Made by a program: the position numbers and the translations under genes
Assembly: GCA_946482355.1 (NCBI GenBank)
Contig: CAMLRE010000106.1
Span: forward strand, 1 to 7,190
DNA: 7,190 nucleotides
Direction of reading: 5' to 3'
Source: an uncultured Bdellovibrio sp.
GTDB lineage: Bacteria; Bdellovibrionota; Bdellovibrionia; Bdellovibrionales; Bdellovibrionaceae
Notes under the pieces: model-generated
The model's database searches: none
The model's input: only the letters and a program-made list of their open reading frames with translations
What the model was told of the DNA's origin: nothing
Shown: in pieces, positions 1-7,188 of the stretch
Position numbering within the stretch: the first letter of the stretch is position 1
Layout: each line of letters begins with the position of its first letter

Positions 1-379
1 AAGCTTTTTTAGCCCAAGAACTGCACCAGCCTTCAGCAGTTACAGCTTTACCGGCTGCAAATGGCATTTGGCAAGGACCTGCTTTTTTACCACCAACAGT
101 CGTCTCTTTTGAAGCATCGTAAAATGCGCAGCTTTTGCACTTTTGATTCTTAAATTCAACGCCACTGCGAGCTGACATTAAACCTTTGTCTTTAATCTGC
201 GTGTTGATTTCAACGTAATTAACTGACTGAGCTTGGCGATCTTTAGGATCTACTAAAGATGCACCAGCTGACGCTGCTGAACCGCCGCCACGACGGCCTT
301 CTGCACGTGCTACGATAGGTAATAATGCAGCTGCACCGATAAAGGCACCTACTGATTGAAAAAATGATCTTCTATTCAT
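1..379 (-). CDS. High-potential iron-sulfur protein (HiPIP), Tat-exported, 3' end cut by window edge
   Basis: Small periplasmic [4Fe-4S] electron carrier; such proteins usually donate electrons to a terminal oxidase or photosynthetic reaction centre. Translating the minus strand gives 126 complete codons before the edge. Residues 1-26 form a twin-arginine signal (MNRRSFFQ, hydrophobic run, then ARA with likely cleavage after A26). A Gly/Ser/Ala-rich linker follows (about 28-42), then the HiPIP core with four cluster cysteines: C81 and C84 (CKSC), C103 (GPCQM) and C119 (EGWCSSW). Tyr54 in SVNYV matches the conserved core tyrosine of the family. The family normally ends a few residues after GWCxxW, so almost the whole protein is visible. 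The start at 379 has a GAGGAA ribosome site 4 bases upstream. An in-frame ATG at 391 would add four residues but has no comparable site. Family call is firm; the redox partner is not visible here. Confidence 0.93.
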   Translation of the reverse strand, partial: MNRRSFFQSVGAFIGAAALLPIVARAEGRRGGGSAASAGASLVDPKDRQAQSVNYVEINTQIKDKGLMSARSGVEFKNQKCKSCAFYDASKETTVGGKKAGPCQMPFAAGKAVTAEGWCSSWAKKA

Positions 380-498
380 ATGATTCCTCATTGTTGTGAA
401 TGAATTTGGTTGATAAATTAAATCATATAGCCATTTTCAATTAGCTTTCAATAAACTTTTTTAAGCATAACACAGGACAGATAGGCAAAAACCAGGTC
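380..498. other. Divergent intergenic region between HiPIP gene and selO
   Basis: This 119-base A+T-rich gap separates two genes that point away from each other, so it must hold both promoters. The HiPIP side has a reasonable promoter at 424-451 and a GAGGAA ribosome site. The selO side is less clear: a CATAAC -10-like box at 466-471 has no convincing -35 at normal spacing. Only a weak AGG (494-496), two bases before the selO ATG, resembles a ribosome site. No operator-like palindrome was seen. Confidence 0.6.
424..451 (-). promoter_or_regulatory. Candidate sigma70-type promoter for the HiPIP gene
   Basis: On the minus strand there is a -35-like TTGAAA (451-446), a 16-base spacer and a -10-like TATATG (429-424). 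This fits the consensus at five of six and four of six positions. It would start transcription about 35-40 bases before the HiPIP ATG. Assigned by eye; no alternative on this strand looked better. Confidence 0.5.
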
Positions 499-1884
499 AT
501 GACGAATATAACAAACTCTCCTCCTATTTATGAACTTGGGCCGCAACATTATGATGCGGTCGAAGCCGCCAAATTTCCTGAGAAAAAACTGCGCTATTTT
601 AATCCCAATTTAAATCTGCAAATGATTCCTGATTTCACTATCGATCATCTGTGGAGCTTCCAACCGCTAAACAACAACATATCAAAACCCTTAGCGCTTC
701 GTTATCACGGCCATCAGTTTCGCCATTACAATCCTGATCTTGGCGATGGTCGTGGTTTTTTATACGCGCAAATATTTGCAAATGGCCAGTGGTATGACCT
801 GGGAACAAAAGGCTCAGGCACAACACCGTATTCTCGCAGTGGCGATGGACGTTTGACTCTAAAAGGCGCTGTTCGTGAAGCGCTGGCCACTGAAACTTTA
901 GAATCTTATGGTGTTAACACCAGTAAGACCGCGTGTATTTTTGAAACCGGAGAAAGTTTAGTTCGCGGTGACGAACCAAGCCCCACCCGTTCTGCGGTAC
1001 TTACGCGTTATAGTTTAGGTCATATTCGTATCGGCGCTTTTCAACGCCTGGCTTACTTTAACCAGCTTGATGAAATTAAAAAATTAACTAAGTACGTTCT
1101 TAAATATTACTACCAGAATGAAACAAAAAATTTAGACTGGACAAACGATCTTGATGTGGCCACCCGCTTTCTTCAATGTGTGAGTGATCGCTTGGCGCAT
1201 TTAGCCGCGCAAGTAATGATCGCTGGATTTGTTCACGGAGTTCTTAACTCTGATAACATCAATGTCTCTGGCGAATTATTTGATTACGGGCCTTATCGTT
1301 TTTTACCTGACTACGATCCGAACTTTACGGCGGCATACTTTGATCAACAGGGTCTTTATTGTTTTTCTGAACAACCGAATAATTTTTTATGGAATTTAGC
1401 TCAGCTTGTTCAATGTATTATGAAAGCGTATCCCGAGCTACCAGGCCAACTTATCTTAGAAAATTTTGAAGAACAGTTTAATGATTATCTTTACCAGGCT
1501 TTTCAAAATAAATTAAACGTGCGCTTTCAGGATGATCAAACAACAACCGAAGCCATCTCTTTATTTTTTCAAACTGTCGTAGATAAGGCGATTAAATACG
1601 AAGACGCTTTTTTCGCTTTTCACTCAAGCCACGTAAATCAAGAACTTCCCGCATCGATTGCGCAGATGCCATCGGCCCAATTACTTAAAAAATTAATCGC
1701 GTCGGCAACAGTGATTGATCCAGAAAAAAATAATCACGCTTATTTTAAGCGTGATAAACCTGAAACATTACTCATTGATGAAATTGAAGCGATCTGGAAA
1801 CCAATCGCAGAAAAAGATGACTGGACTTTATTTGATAATAAAATCCAGTCTTTAAGATTACTTAGAGGCCTCTACAAGCTCTGA
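499..1884 (+). CDS. selO: SelO/YdiU family protein adenylyltransferase (pseudokinase-fold AMPylator)
   Basis: SelO proteins have an inverted-orientation kinase fold and transfer AMP from ATP to Ser/Thr/Tyr of target proteins; they are linked to redox stress responses. Visible motifs in order: YHGHQF (69-74), LGDGRG (81-86), the nucleotide-binding KGSGTTPYSRSGDGR (104-118, with K104), a conserved Glu (E127, REALATE), VLTR (R170), the catalytic/metal segment HGVLNSDN (246-253, with D252 and N253) and FDYGP (D262). The C-terminal KPETLLIDEIEAIW...EKDDW block (420-442) is typical of one SelO branch, and 461 residues is near full length. ATG499 is the first possible start after an in-frame TAG at 442; its ribosome site is weak. 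There is no selenocysteine or cysteine at the C-terminus. The gene ends convergently, overlapping the RND gene by 27 bases and carrying the RND operon's likely terminator within its last 25 codons. Cytoplasmic by lack of a signal peptide. Confidence 0.93.
   Translation: MTNITNSPPIYELGPQHYDAVEAAKFPEKKLRYFNPNLNLQMIPDFTIDHLWSFQPLNNNISKPLALRYHGHQFRHYNPDLGDGRGFLYAQIFANGQWYDLGTKGSGTTPYSRSGDGRLTLKGAVREALATETLESYGVNTSKTACIFETGESLVRGDEPSPTRSAVLTRYSLGHIRIGAFQRLAYFNQLDEIKKLTKYVLKYYYQNETKNLDWTNDLDVATRFLQCVSDRLAHLAAQVMIAGFVHGVLNSDNINVSGELFDYGPYRFLPDYDPNFTAAYFDQQGLYCFSEQPNNFLWNLAQLVQCIMKAYPELPGQLILENFEEQFNDYLYQAFQNKLNVRFQDDQTTTEAISLFFQTVVDKAIKYEDAFFAFHSSHVNQELPASIAQMPSAQLLKKLIASATVIDPEKNNHAYFKRDKPETLLIDEIEAIWKPIAEKDDWTLFDNKIQSLRLLRGLYKL
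1811..1850 (-). terminator. Intrinsic terminator of the efflux operon, embedded in selO coding sequence
   Basis: Bases 1819-1832 (GACTGGACTTTATT) and 1837-1850 (AATAAAATCCAGTC) form a 14-position stem around a 4-base loop (1833-1836). Read as minus-strand RNA every position pairs, with one G-U wobble (1826/1843). As plus-strand RNA that position is a C-A mismatch. On the minus strand the stem is followed by AUC and then five U (complement of 1815-1811), and it starts 7 bases past the RND stop codon. On the plus strand only UUUAAG follows and the selO stop is still 32 bases away. The geometry therefore fits termination of the leftward operon rather than of selO. The same bases encode SelO residues 441-451. 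Confidence 0.75.
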
Positions 1885-4800
1885 AGATTGATTTTCAGAA
1901 TGTACTGTAGCGGCAGCTGGGTGAACTTCGTCCTCGTTGCCTTGGATTCTTTTCGCCACTTTTTGCGACCATTTACGGAATCTTTCAATGTAACCGTAAG
2001 CTGCAGGAACTACGATTAACGTTAAAATCGTTGAGCTGATAACACCGCAGATAATTGCCACACCCATTGAACGGCGTTGCGAACCTAATGCTGTTACACC
2101 GATCGCGATTGGTAACATACCCGCGATTAACGCTAACGATGTCATTAAGATCGGACGTAAACGTGTACGACAAGCTTTAACTAAAGCTGCATTCATCGCC
2201 ATACCTTGCTCAATTAATTGGTTCGTATAATCCACAAGTAAGATCGAGTTCTTCGCCACAACCCCCATAAGTAAGATCATACCAATCATCGAGAAAATAT
2301 CGATTGATAAACCAAACACCACTAAACCTACGAACGCCCCAGAGATACCTAATGGTAACGCTAATAAGATCGTGATCGGAGTAATAAAACTTTCGTAAAG
2401 CGAAGCTAATACTAAGTAGATTAACAACACACCAAAACCCATCGCTAATAACATATTAGCCATTAACTCTTGGAAGTCTTTCGCCATACCTTCAAAGCGG
2501 TATTCAACACCTGCTGGTGGTTTCATATCCGTAGCCAACATTTTCTGAATTTCAGAAGTGGCTGTACCTAATTGGCCATTCGGGCCTAAGTTGGCAGTGA
2601 TTGCAATATAACGGCCTTTATTTTGACGGTTAATTTGCGAGTAACCTAGAGCCTCTTCACCTTTAGCCACACGGCTTAACGGAACCATGTTGAAATTTGA
2701 ATTCGGAACAAATGTTGTATTAAATTCTTTTTCTAAATTCATTTCTGAATCCGGAAATTTTAAACGCACATCGTACTCAATACCATTTTGACGGTAAACT
2801 GCAGGTAACACACCTTCTGTACGGTAACGAAGTTCTGCGCCGGCCGTAACTGTTGAGATACCTAAAGCCTCTGAACGGTCACGATCAAACACCACATGGT
2901 ATTCAGGTTTACCGCTACGGAAGTTCGTATCAACGTCGACTAAACCCGGAATAGCCTTAATACGTTTTTGTAAGGCGTCAGCGTATTTTGCTAACTCTTC
3001 TAAGTTTTCGCTCACTAAGTATAGATTTAATGGTTTTTGACCACCACCACCGATATCGTAGTCACCAACGGCGATATTAGCTTGTGAACGATGTTTTTCA
3101 GTTAACGCTCTGACTTTTTCTTTCACGTCTGTTGTTGACGAACCTTTTCTAAGTTTAGGTTCTTTTAAGGCCACATAAAAATCAGCCTTATTAGCTTCTA
3201 AAGTTACTGAACCCACTGTTAATGAAACTAAATGCACTTCTGGTACAGATTTAATTTCAGCTTCAAGCATTTTAGCAAAACTAAAAGTATGTTCTAACGA
3301 AGTACCTACTGGCATTTCAAGCGATACTGTAAATTCACCGGTGTCAGCTGCTGGTAAGAATGTTTTCTTAACCATCGCACCACCTACGCCTGTTGTGATG
3401 AAGAAAAATAAAACCGCAGAAACTAAAACTTTAATACGGTTATTTAAAGTCCAACGAAGAGATGATTCGTAGATATCTTCAAGTTTTGTTTGAAAACGGT
3501 CGAACGATTTTAACATACGGTCAACAAAGCCATCACCTTTTTCATGGCTGTGTTTATTAACCATGTAAGCTGATAACATCGGAGCTACCGTAAACGCATC
3601 CCAGATCGAAATGATCATTGTAAATACGACTGTTAGACCGAACTGTTTAAAGAACTGACCAATCATACCAGGTACGAAAGCAATCGGACCGAATACCGCG
3701 ATAACAACTAATGTTGTCGCAATTACGGCCATGGTTACTTCTTTTGTACCTTCAATAGCTGCCGTTTTTGGATCTTTACCCATCTCTAAGTGACGGAAGA
3801 TATTTTCACGCACAACGATGGCATCATCGATTAATAGACCCACCGCTAACGATAAAGCGATTAATGTCATGATGTTTAACGAGAAACCCATGATGTACAT
3901 TAATACGAAACCACCTAATAACGAGTTCGGAAGTGCTAAGCCCGTGATGAATGTTGATTTCGCAGAACCTAAGAAGAAGAAAACCACGATGATACAAAGT
4001 AAGATACCTAAACCGATTGATTCTTGTACGTCGGCCACGTTCAATCTGATAGGTACTGAACCGTCACGCACCATTTGCGCTTCAGCATTGATTTTTTTCT
4101 CTTTTAAGTAAGTGTTCACAGCAGTGATTTGCGCTTTTACACGGTCAGCCACTTCTACTGTATTTGCACCCGATTGTTTGTACACTAATAAGAATAAAGC
4201 ATTTTTACCATCGACTGATGAAAAACGCTGAGCTTTCGCCAAGCTTTCTTTAACATCGGCCACTTCAGAAAGTTTAACCGGACGGTCAGACCCTAAGAAG
4301 TTAACTGATACATCCTTTAACTGTTTAAGATCAGCAAATTCACCCACGGTACGATAAACAGTTTCTTTTTCAGAAGTTTCAAATTTACCGACCGGAATAT
4401 CTTTAGATGTTTCTTCGATACGTTTTGCGATTTGCACCATTGATAATTGGCGGTCTTGAAGTTTCTTTTTATCAACTAAGATTTGAACTTCTTTTTTACG
4501 GCCACCGACGATACTGACCAAACCTACGCTTGGTAAACGTTCGAACTGAGGTTTAATCTGTTCATTGGCAATATCATAAAGTTCTGCAGGATTCATTTCT
4601 GAATTCACTGCAATTGAAATGATCGGCTGATCGGCCGGGTCAAAACGACGGATAATCGGCTCTTCAGCATCATCTGGTAATTTATTTCTGATATTCGCGA
4701 TACGATTTCTAACTTGTTGTTCAGAGTCTTTAATATCAGTTCCTAAGTTGAACTTGATAATAATTAAAGCCATTGAATCGTAGTTCGTAGCGGTTACTGT

Positions 4801-5034
4801 ATCTAAACCAGGAAGTGATGACACTTCATCTTCGATCGGTTTAGTGATTTGACGTTCAATATCGACTGGTGAAGCACCTGGATAGATCACTTGCACCGAC
4901 ACAACCGGGAAACTTACATCCGGAAATTGGTCAACGGGCATTTTCTTGTAAGAAACAAAACCCACCACCAACATCAAAACGACAAGGCAGGTAATAAAAA
5001 TAGGTCTTTTAATTGATAGTTCTGCTAAACTCAT
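1858..5034 (-). CDS. RND-family (AcrB/HAE1-like) inner-membrane efflux transporter
   Basis: Proton-driven exporter of hydrophobic or amphiphilic compounds; it works as a trimer in the inner membrane, passing substrate to an outer-membrane channel. Length 1058 residues is standard for AcrB-type pumps. TM1 is at about 11-29, followed by a porter/docking loop, TM2-6 (about 338-490), TM7 (about 534-552), a second porter/docking loop, and TM8-12 (about 858-1015). Proton-relay residues are all present: D403 and D404 in TM4 (GLLIDDAIVVREN), K928 in TM10 (GVVAKNSILLVDYTN) and T965 in TM11 (PILMTSLALI). FPDVSFPVV and YPGASPVDIE near the N-terminus are family hallmarks. The CGGAG ribosome site (5045-5041) lies in the end of the channel gene, 6 bases before this ATG and 3 bases after that gene's stop. 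The polar C-terminal tail (about 1021-1058) is encoded partly opposite selO. No adaptor gene accompanies it. Substrate cannot be told from sequence; heavy-metal (CzcA-like) type is less likely than drug type. Confidence 0.95.
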   Translation of the reverse strand: MSLAELSIKRPIFITCLVVLMLVVGFVSYKKMPVDQFPDVSFPVVSVQVIYPGASPVDIERQITKPIEDEVSSLPGLDTVTATNYDSMALIIIKFNLGTDIKDSEQQVRNRIANIRNKLPDDAEEPIIRRFDPADQPIISIAVNSEMNPAELYDIANEQIKPQFERLPSVGLVSIVGGRKKEVQILVDKKKLQDRQLSMVQIAKRIEETSKDIPVGKFETSEKETVYRTVGEFADLKQLKDVSVNFLGSDRPVKLSEVADVKESLAKAQRFSSVDGKNALFLLVYKQSGANTVEVADRVKAQITAVNTYLKEKKINAEAQMVRDGSVPIRLNVADVQESIGLGILLCIIVVFFFLGSAKSTFITGLALPNSLLGGFVLMYIMGFSLNIMTLIALSLAVGLLIDDAIVVRENIFRHLEMGKDPKTAAIEGTKEVTMAVIATTLVVIAVFGPIAFVPGMIGQFFKQFGLTVVFTMIISIWDAFTVAPMLSAYMVNKHSHEKGDGFVDRMLKSFDRFQTKLEDIYESSLRWTLNNRIKVLVSAVLFFFITTGVGGAMVKKTFLPAADTGEFTVSLEMPVGTSLEHTFSFAKMLEAEIKSVPEVHLVSLTVGSVTLEANKADFYVALKEPKLRKGSSTTDVKEKVRALTEKHRSQANIAVGDYDIGGGGQKPLNLYLVSENLEELAKYADALQKRIKAIPGLVDVDTNFRSGKPEYHVVFDRDRSEALGISTVTAGAELRYRTEGVLPAVYRQNGIEYDVRLKFPDSEMNLEKEFNTTFVPNSNFNMVPLSRVAKGEEALGYSQINRQNKGRYIAITANLGPNGQLGTATSEIQKMLATDMKPPAGVEYRFEGMAKDFQELMANMLLAMGFGVLLIYLVLASLYESFITPITILLALPLGISGAFVGLVVFGLSIDIFSMIGMILLMGVVAKNSILLVDYTNQLIEQGMAMNAALVKACRTRLRPILMTSLALIAGMLPIAIGVTALGSQRRSMGVAIICGVISSTILTLIVVPAAYGYIERFRKWSQKVAKRIQGNEDEVHPAAATVHSENQSSELVEASK

Positions 5035-5037
5035 AAA

Positions 5038-6477
5038 TTACTCCGCACCTTCGGTGTCGATAAAAAATAAACTTGAAGCTTCAAGCTTACGTAAGCTTGC
5101 TCTTGATTTTAATAAATTCACTTCTGCCTCTGCAGCATCAGTTTCAGCTAACACCACATTCGCTGTCACAGTTCTACCTTTAGATAGTTTATCCTGTTCA
5201 GCTTTTGCGCGTTCACGTTGGTATTCAGCTACTTTTTCTAAAGTTGATACTGATTGTTTTAAGACGTCGTATTTACGAATTAAGTCAGTCCAAGCATCTT
5301 GGCCTTCAGAGTGTTTTTTCTCGGCTTTAAGTTTTGAAGCTAAAGCGTCTTTTCTAGCGGCATCACGAGTCGCTGATTTGGCACCCGTTTCAAAAACCCA
5401 TGTGAAGTTCACACCGATTGAATTTTTCGGGTAATCATCTTTAGTCATGTCACTCACCGCTTGCGAATGGTCACGGTCATAAGATGTTGTTGTATAGTTA
5501 CCAAATACCGATAAATCAGGGCGTAAGGCATCAACTGTTTCTTCAGCTACTAAAGATTTTGCTTCAGCCTCTAAAGATGCAATACGTGCTTCGATTTTTT
5601 CTACGTTTTTCATTTTAATCAGGTTAATTAAATAAGGGCGTGCCGTACCTAATTCCGCTTTAATTTCAGGAGTTTTTTCGCTATCAGCTAATTGAAGGTT
5701 ATCGCGAAGTTTAACTTCTTGTGATTTTAATTCTTCTTCAGCTTGAATAAACTGCGCTTCACGTAAAGCCATTAATGCTTTCGCATTCATAAGATCAGCG
5801 CGATCACTAATACCGTTACTTACGCGGTTAGCTGTCCAGCGATCAATTTTTTGTGCGCGTTCAAAGTTAGCTTTTTTTAATTTTAAATCTTCTTGCGCTA
5901 AAGCGTAATCCCAGTAGTTTGATTCAACATCATATAAAGCGCCGCGGCCTTGAAGCTCAGACGCCAACCTTTCAACTTCAGCTACTTTTTCTTGGCGAGA
6001 AATTTTCTTTCTTGTGCCGTAACCGAAAAAGTCTTTCCATAAGGATTGTTGAATCGTGATACCTACTGAACCTGTGCTGTACTGGTCATATCCGGGAGGG
6101 ACTGTTCCATGATTATTAAATTCACCAGTTTGCGCATCAAGTTTAACTAAAGTACCTGTGAAAAACTTTTTGGCTACACCCAACGAAAAAAGTTCTGCTT
6201 CACGCTCAGTGCCTAATTGGCTTGGGCGTGATTTATCGTTTGAAGTGACCCAGCTACCAGTGATGATCGGTGCTAAATCAAGCTCGGCCGCTTCTTTTTT
6301 AAGATCGGCGGCATCACGGCTTTCTTGATACGATTTTAAAAGCGGATTTTTTTGTTTGGCTAATCCGATATATTCATCAATCGAAATTGCTTTCGCCTCT
6401 TGGATGAATAAAGCCAAAGTTGTCGTAATGACAATGGCTAAAAATTTACATTGTTGTTTGACTGTTGATGCTCTCAT
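5038..6477 (-). CDS. TolC-like outer-membrane efflux channel protein (OEP family)
   Basis: Trimeric outer-membrane beta-barrel plus periplasmic alpha-helical tunnel that lets RND pumps expel substrate to the outside. Residues 1-30 are a Sec signal peptide (basic start, hydrophobic IVITTTLALFI, cleavage after AKA at 30). The mature 449 residues show the two-fold OEP layout. Repeat 1 has a strand-rich segment (about 95-145), then long helices with the SNGISDRADLMNAKALMALREAQ signature (220-242). Repeat 2 has strand segments (about 321-363, including GVNFTWVFETGAKS), then helices with SKGRTVTANVVLAETDAAEAEVNL (432-455). There is no lipobox cysteine after the signal, so it is not a lipoprotein of the NodT/OprM type. 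Its ATG overlaps the repressor's TGA (ATGA), with a GGAG site (6488-6485) 7 bases upstream. Its stop is 3 bases before the RND start. Context and family agree on a role as outer-membrane exit for the adjacent pump. Confidence 0.92.
   Translation of the reverse strand: MRASTVKQQCKFLAIVITTTLALFIQEAKAISIDEYIGLAKQKNPLLKSYQESRDAADLKKEAAELDLAPIITGSWVTSNDKSRPSQLGTEREAELFSLGVAKKFFTGTLVKLDAQTGEFNNHGTVPPGYDQYSTGSVGITIQQSLWKDFFGYGTRKKISRQEKVAEVERLASELQGRGALYDVESNYWDYALAQEDLKLKKANFERAQKIDRWTANRVSNGISDRADLMNAKALMALREAQFIQAEEELKSQEVKLRDNLQLADSEKTPEIKAELGTARPYLINLIKMKNVEKIEARIASLEAEAKSLVAEETVDALRPDLSVFGNYTTTSYDRDHSQAVSDMTKDDYPKNSIGVNFTWVFETGAKSATRDAARKDALASKLKAEKKHSEGQDAWTDLIRKYDVLKQSVSTLEKVAEYQRERAKAEQDKLSKGRTVTANVVLAETDAAEAEVNLLKSRASLRKLEASSLFFIDTEGAE
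5061..5099 (-). promoter_or_regulatory. Two mutually exclusive hairpins plus U-tract near 3' end of the TolC-like gene (possible attenuator)
   Basis: Bases 5082-5099 are a perfect 18-base palindrome (CAAGCTTACGTAAGCTTG), and 5072-5085 are a perfect 14-base palindrome (CTTGAAGCTTCAAG). They share 5082-5085, so in RNA only one can fold at a time. On the minus strand the second hairpin runs straight into UUUAUUUUUUA (complement of 5071-5061), the shape of a short intrinsic terminator. The first would act as its competitor. It lies 21 bases before the TolC-like stop and about 27 before the RND start. The stems are short and A+U-rich, and the region is translated, so function is uncertain. Confidence 0.35.
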
Positions 6478-7112
6478 ACCAGCACTCCGTTTAAAAAAGT
6501 ATCGACCACTTGTTGTTTAAAAAAATCTTTATCTTTAATGAATTCTGCGCAATCTTTATTGATTTTGGTTTCACAATCCATCAATTCAAAGAAACCAAAA
6601 ACACCTTCTGAAAGAAGAATAAAAAATAACGCCGGGTGAAGGTTTTCTCTGACAATGCCCTTAGCCTGTGCGGCTTTAAACATCTGAAAAAAGTTTTGAA
6701 TCATCGGATAAAAAACTTCTTCATGCACTTCTTTACATAAAGGCATACCTTCGATTTTTTCGCGTGCAAGGATTACTGAAATTTCAGGATGGGCCGTGCG
6801 CATTTCGATCATGTTATTCACCATTGACGCTACTTCTTTTTGAAAAAGTTCTTTCGTCATCGGCTGACTTTGAAATTCAGTAATTGAAGGTTGTACTTTT
6901 TCACGCACTTTAAGTGCGAATTCGCGGATCACTTCACGGTATAAACCTTCTTTACCACCAAAGTGATAAGAGATGAGTGAGATGTTCGCATGTGATTCTT
7001 TTGAAATATCGCGAGTTGATGTTTTGTCTAATCCCAGTTTAGAAAATAACTTAGCTGCAGATTCCAAAATACATTTCTTCGCATCTTGTTTTGAGTTCAA
7101 TTTTGCAGACAT
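6474..7112 (-). CDS. TetR/AcrR-family transcriptional repressor
   Basis: Ligand-responsive dimeric DNA-binding protein, expected to repress its own operon until an effector (often a pump substrate) binds. The N-terminal helix-turn-helix domain spans about 10-58: AKKCILESAAKLFSKLG (helix 1), STRDISKES (helix 2), and the recognition helix region NISLISYHFGGKEGLY (43-58), which is classic for the family. The remaining residues to 212 form the all-helical ligand and dimer domain, whose sequence does not reveal the effector. The stretch around 88-140 resembles the CecR-like subgroup, a tentative impression only. The start at 7112 has a TGAGGA ribosome site 4 bases upstream. As first gene, overlapping the channel gene by 4 bases, it would be translationally coupled and autoregulated. 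No truncation or odd residues seen. Confidence 0.92.
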   Translation of the reverse strand: MSAKLNSKQDAKKCILESAAKLFSKLGLDKTSTRDISKESHANISLISYHFGGKEGLYREVIREFALKVREKVQPSITEFQSQPMTKELFQKEVASMVNNMIEMRTAHPEISVILAREKIEGMPLCKEVHEEVFYPMIQNFFQMFKAAQAKGIVRENLHPALFFILLSEGVFGFFELMDCETKINKDCAEFIKDKDFFKQQVVDTFLNGVLV

Positions 7113-7172
7113 AAAATCCTCAGTTCATGTATTTAAGCTACCTTAGCATCGGTTAAAAAGCAGTAAAAATTT

Positions 7173-7188
7173 AATCAATCGTTTGATT
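7173..7188. promoter_or_regulatory. Candidate TetR-type operator upstream of the efflux operon
   Basis: AATCAA (7173-7178) and TTGATT (7183-7188) are perfect 6-base inverted arms around TCGT, about 60-75 bases before the repressor start. Read on the minus strand, the downstream arm is also a -35-like TTGATT, so a bound dimer would block RNA polymerase. No convincing -10 was found at 16-18 bases, and the window ends 2 bases past the dyad. TetR-family operators are usually such short dyads next to the regulator gene. The link to this repressor is inferred from position alone. Confidence 0.4.

Noticed and set aside
377..391. Upstream in-frame ATG at 391 as HiPIP start
   Set aside because: It would place the GAGGAA ribosome site inside the coding sequence and adds four residues before an already standard twin-arginine signal.
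638..826. 62-codon open frame on the minus strand
   Set aside because: Antisense to the conserved GHQF/GDGRG region of selO; no supporting start signals.
1881..1898. Hairpin CTGAA...TTCAG over the selO stop as a selO terminator
   Set aside because: Only five firm base pairs, mostly A-T, and no T-tract follows on the plus strand.
1985..2173. 62-codon open frame on the minus strand
   Set aside because: Out of frame within the conserved C-terminal membrane domain of the RND gene.
3818..4111. 97-codon open frame on the plus strand
   Set aside because: It lies wholly antisense to the well-supported RND gene, has no ribosome site, and its translation shows no family resemblance.
5054..5434. 126-codon open frame on the plus strand
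   Set aside because: Antisense to the TolC-like gene; Ser/Ala-rich translation typical of a reverse-complement shadow of a helical protein.
7137..7147. GCTA-N3-TAGC dyad in the operon leader as operator
   Set aside because: Four-base arms that do not extend; expected by chance at this length.
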